This document shows, piece by piece, positions 63,017 through 64,000 of a stretch of 64,000 nucleotides of DNA. The notes beneath the pieces were generated by a model. The model made no database searches and was not told the origin of the DNA. It saw nothing but the letters and a program-made list of their open reading frames with translations. Source of the stretch: Chryseobacterium aurantiacum (GTDB lineage Bacteria > Bacteroidota > Bacteroidia > Flavobacteriales > Weeksellaceae); NCBI RefSeq assembly GCF_003020585.1, contig NZ_PXUE01000003.1:372001-436000 (forward strand), in the 5' to 3' direction. The position numbers and the translations under genes were made by a program. Each line of letters starts with the position of its first letter. Position 1 is the first letter of the stretch.

Positions 63017-63523
63017 ATGATAGCTACGGAAAGATTGATTTTAAGGAAACCTACAGAAGAAGATTTTGAAAGATTCTTTGAAATTAATCATGACCCTCAA
63101 ACCAATATTCACAATCCAGGCGGACCAATGAGTTTTGAAAAAGCAAAAAGCACATTTGCGAGAATGCTTGATCATTGGGAAAAGCATAATTTTGGAAGCT
63201 GGACAATTGTTGAAAAGAACAGTCCGGAAAATATAATAGGTTTTGGAGGAGTGAGCTATAAACTCTACGGAGAAGAAGAAAAATTGAATTTAGGCTATCG
63301 TTTTGCTTCCCAGGCATGGGGGAAAGGATACGCCACAGAATTCACAAAGAAAACTATAGATTTTGGGTTGAATGAAGACAATAAGGAAGAAATATTCGCC
63401 ATTGTCCGTCCCAGCAATATAGCTTCTATTAAAGTTTTGGAAAAGGCAGGTATGACACCAATTGGAACACTTAATGATGTTCCTGGTCAACCTGAAAGTT
63501 TAGTATATAGAATTCAAAAATAA
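63017..63523 (+). CDS. GNAT-family N-acetyltransferase, embedded in the suf operon
   Basis: 168 residues, RimJ/RimL type: IATERLILRKPTEEDFERFF opens it, followed by GSWTIVEKNSPENIIGFGGV, LNLGYRFASQAWGKGYATEF (acetyl-CoA pyrophosphate loop A-W-G-K-G-Y) and VRPSNIASIKVLEKAGMTPI. The acceptor is unknown. It starts 6 bp after sufB and ends 18 bp before sufC, so it is transcribed with the suf genes. Its place splits the usual sufB-sufC pair. Confidence 0.9.
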   Translation: MIATERLILRKPTEEDFERFFEINHDPQTNIHNPGGPMSFEKAKSTFARMLDHWEKHNFGSWTIVEKNSPENIIGFGGVSYKLYGEEEKLNLGYRFASQAWGKGYATEFTKKTIDFGLNEDNKEEIFAIVRPSNIASIKVLEKAGMTPIGTLNDVPGQPESLVYRIQK

Positions 63524-63541
63524 TTTGTTTAAGCAAATAAA

Positions 63542-64000
63542 ATGTTAGAAATTAAAAACCTTCACGCCAAAATTGAAGATGGCGCAGAAATATTAAAGGG
63601 TATTAATCTTGAAATAAAGCCGGGCGAAGTTCACGCTATCATGGGGCCGAACGGAGCTGGTAAATCTACTCTTTCTTCTGTTATCGCAGGAAAAGAAGAT
63701 TATGAAGTGACTGATGGGGAAATCCTTTTCCAAGGAGAAGACATCAGCGAAGATGCTCCGGAAGACAGAGCACATAAAGGGATCTTCCTTTCTTTCCAGT
63801 ATCCAGTGGAAATTCCGGGAGTTTCTGTAACCAACTTTATCAAAGCTGCTTTAAACGAAACAAGAAAAGCAAATGGATTAACAGAAATGCCGGCAAAAGA
63901 AATGCTTGCATTAATCCGTGAGAAGTCTGAGAAATTAGGAATCAAAAAAGATTTCCTTTCAAGATCATTGAACGAGGGATTCTCCGGAGGTGAAAAGAAA
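63542..64000 (+). CDS. sufC: Fe-S assembly ATPase SufC (3' end missing)
   Basis: ATG 63542, open to the window edge; 153 residues visible. ABC ATPase of the SufBCD scaffold. [20 protein letters not shown] opens it, the Walker A loop is [17 protein letters not shown], the Q-loop is [13 protein letters not shown] and the signature begins EGFSGGEKK at the very edge. The text [20 protein letters not shown] is specific to SufC. sufD and probably others follow outside the window. Confidence 0.96.
   Translation, partial: MLEIKNLHAKIEDGAEILKGINLEIKPGEVHAIMGPNGAGKSTLSSVIAGKEDYEVTDGEILFQGEDISEDAPEDRAHKGIFLSFQYPVEIPGVSVTNFIKAALNETRKANGLTEMPAKEMLALIREKSEKLGIKKDFLSRSLNEGFSGGEKK

Noticed and set aside
1..64000. 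CRISPR array, tRNA, rRNA or insertion sequence
   Set aside because: No regularly spaced identical repeats, no cloverleaf-type sequence or transposase-like protein was recognised; a tRNA missed by eye cannot be fully excluded.

Overview
The window looks like chromosomal DNA from a Flavobacteriia species close to Chryseobacterium (Weeksellaceae, Bacteroidota). The signs are an AT-rich composition, many TAnnTTTG-type -7 promoter elements with few Shine-Dalgarno sequences, a gldH gliding-motility lipoprotein gene, a GLPGLI-family protein, a type III glutamine synthetase, and a full six-gene alternative complex III cluster. The genus is inferred from protein character; there is no rRNA gene here to confirm it. 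I saw no tRNA, rRNA, CRISPR array, insertion sequence or integrase.

Layout. (1) 1-6619: an accessory block of three large same-strand genes, cut by the left edge. A phage-tail-fibre-like protein with YadA-head-like repeats and a second tail-fibre-like protein flank a 1238-residue protein of unknown function. (2) 6766-9259: a WYL-family regulator with an inverted repeat in its promoter, a TonB-C-like protein, tadA, and a 59-residue Cys-rich bacteriocin-like peptide gene with its own promoter and terminator. (3) 9284-14468, minus strand: a GNAT enzyme, a divergent type III pantothenate kinase, a secreted M1 aminopeptidase and a nucleosidase-like protein. (4) 14690-19268: a small membrane protein, glnN, an NlpC/P60 lipoprotein and a pentapeptide-repeat protein. 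(5) 19385-25042, minus: the cell-elongation operon mreB-mreC-mreD-mrdA-rodA. (6) 25508-29490: the haem-precursor operon hemA-hemC-hemD-hemE. (7) 29585-35558, minus: sufS, prs-rplY, and a FadL-like porin with a GDSL lipoprotein. (8) 36049-43877: ricT-gldH-PBP1A, selO, a membrane protein and a SPOR protein. (9) 44059-52465: the alternative complex III operon. (10) 52618-61002: assorted genes including apt, a TPR protein, ribH, an LTA-synthase-like sulfatase, a YpfJ-type metalloprotease and a GLPGLI protein. (11) 61148-64000: a suf operon (A-type carrier, sufB, a GNAT, then sufC cut by the right edge).

How the genes work together. Most of the window is housekeeping: wall elongation (MreBCD, PBP2, RodA, PBP1A), tetrapyrrole synthesis from glutamyl-tRNA to coproporphyrinogen, menaquinol oxidation through alternative complex III, Fe-S assembly (SufS, SufA-like, SufB, SufC) and nucleotide or cofactor supply (Prs, Apt, CoaX, RibH). 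The least explained parts are the 1-6619 block, the small Cys-rich peptide, and several inverted repeats near promoters (WYL regulator, glnN, sufS, the fadL-like/ricT divergent region). A two-part sequence element also recurs upstream of hemA and of the NlpC/P60 lipoprotein gene.
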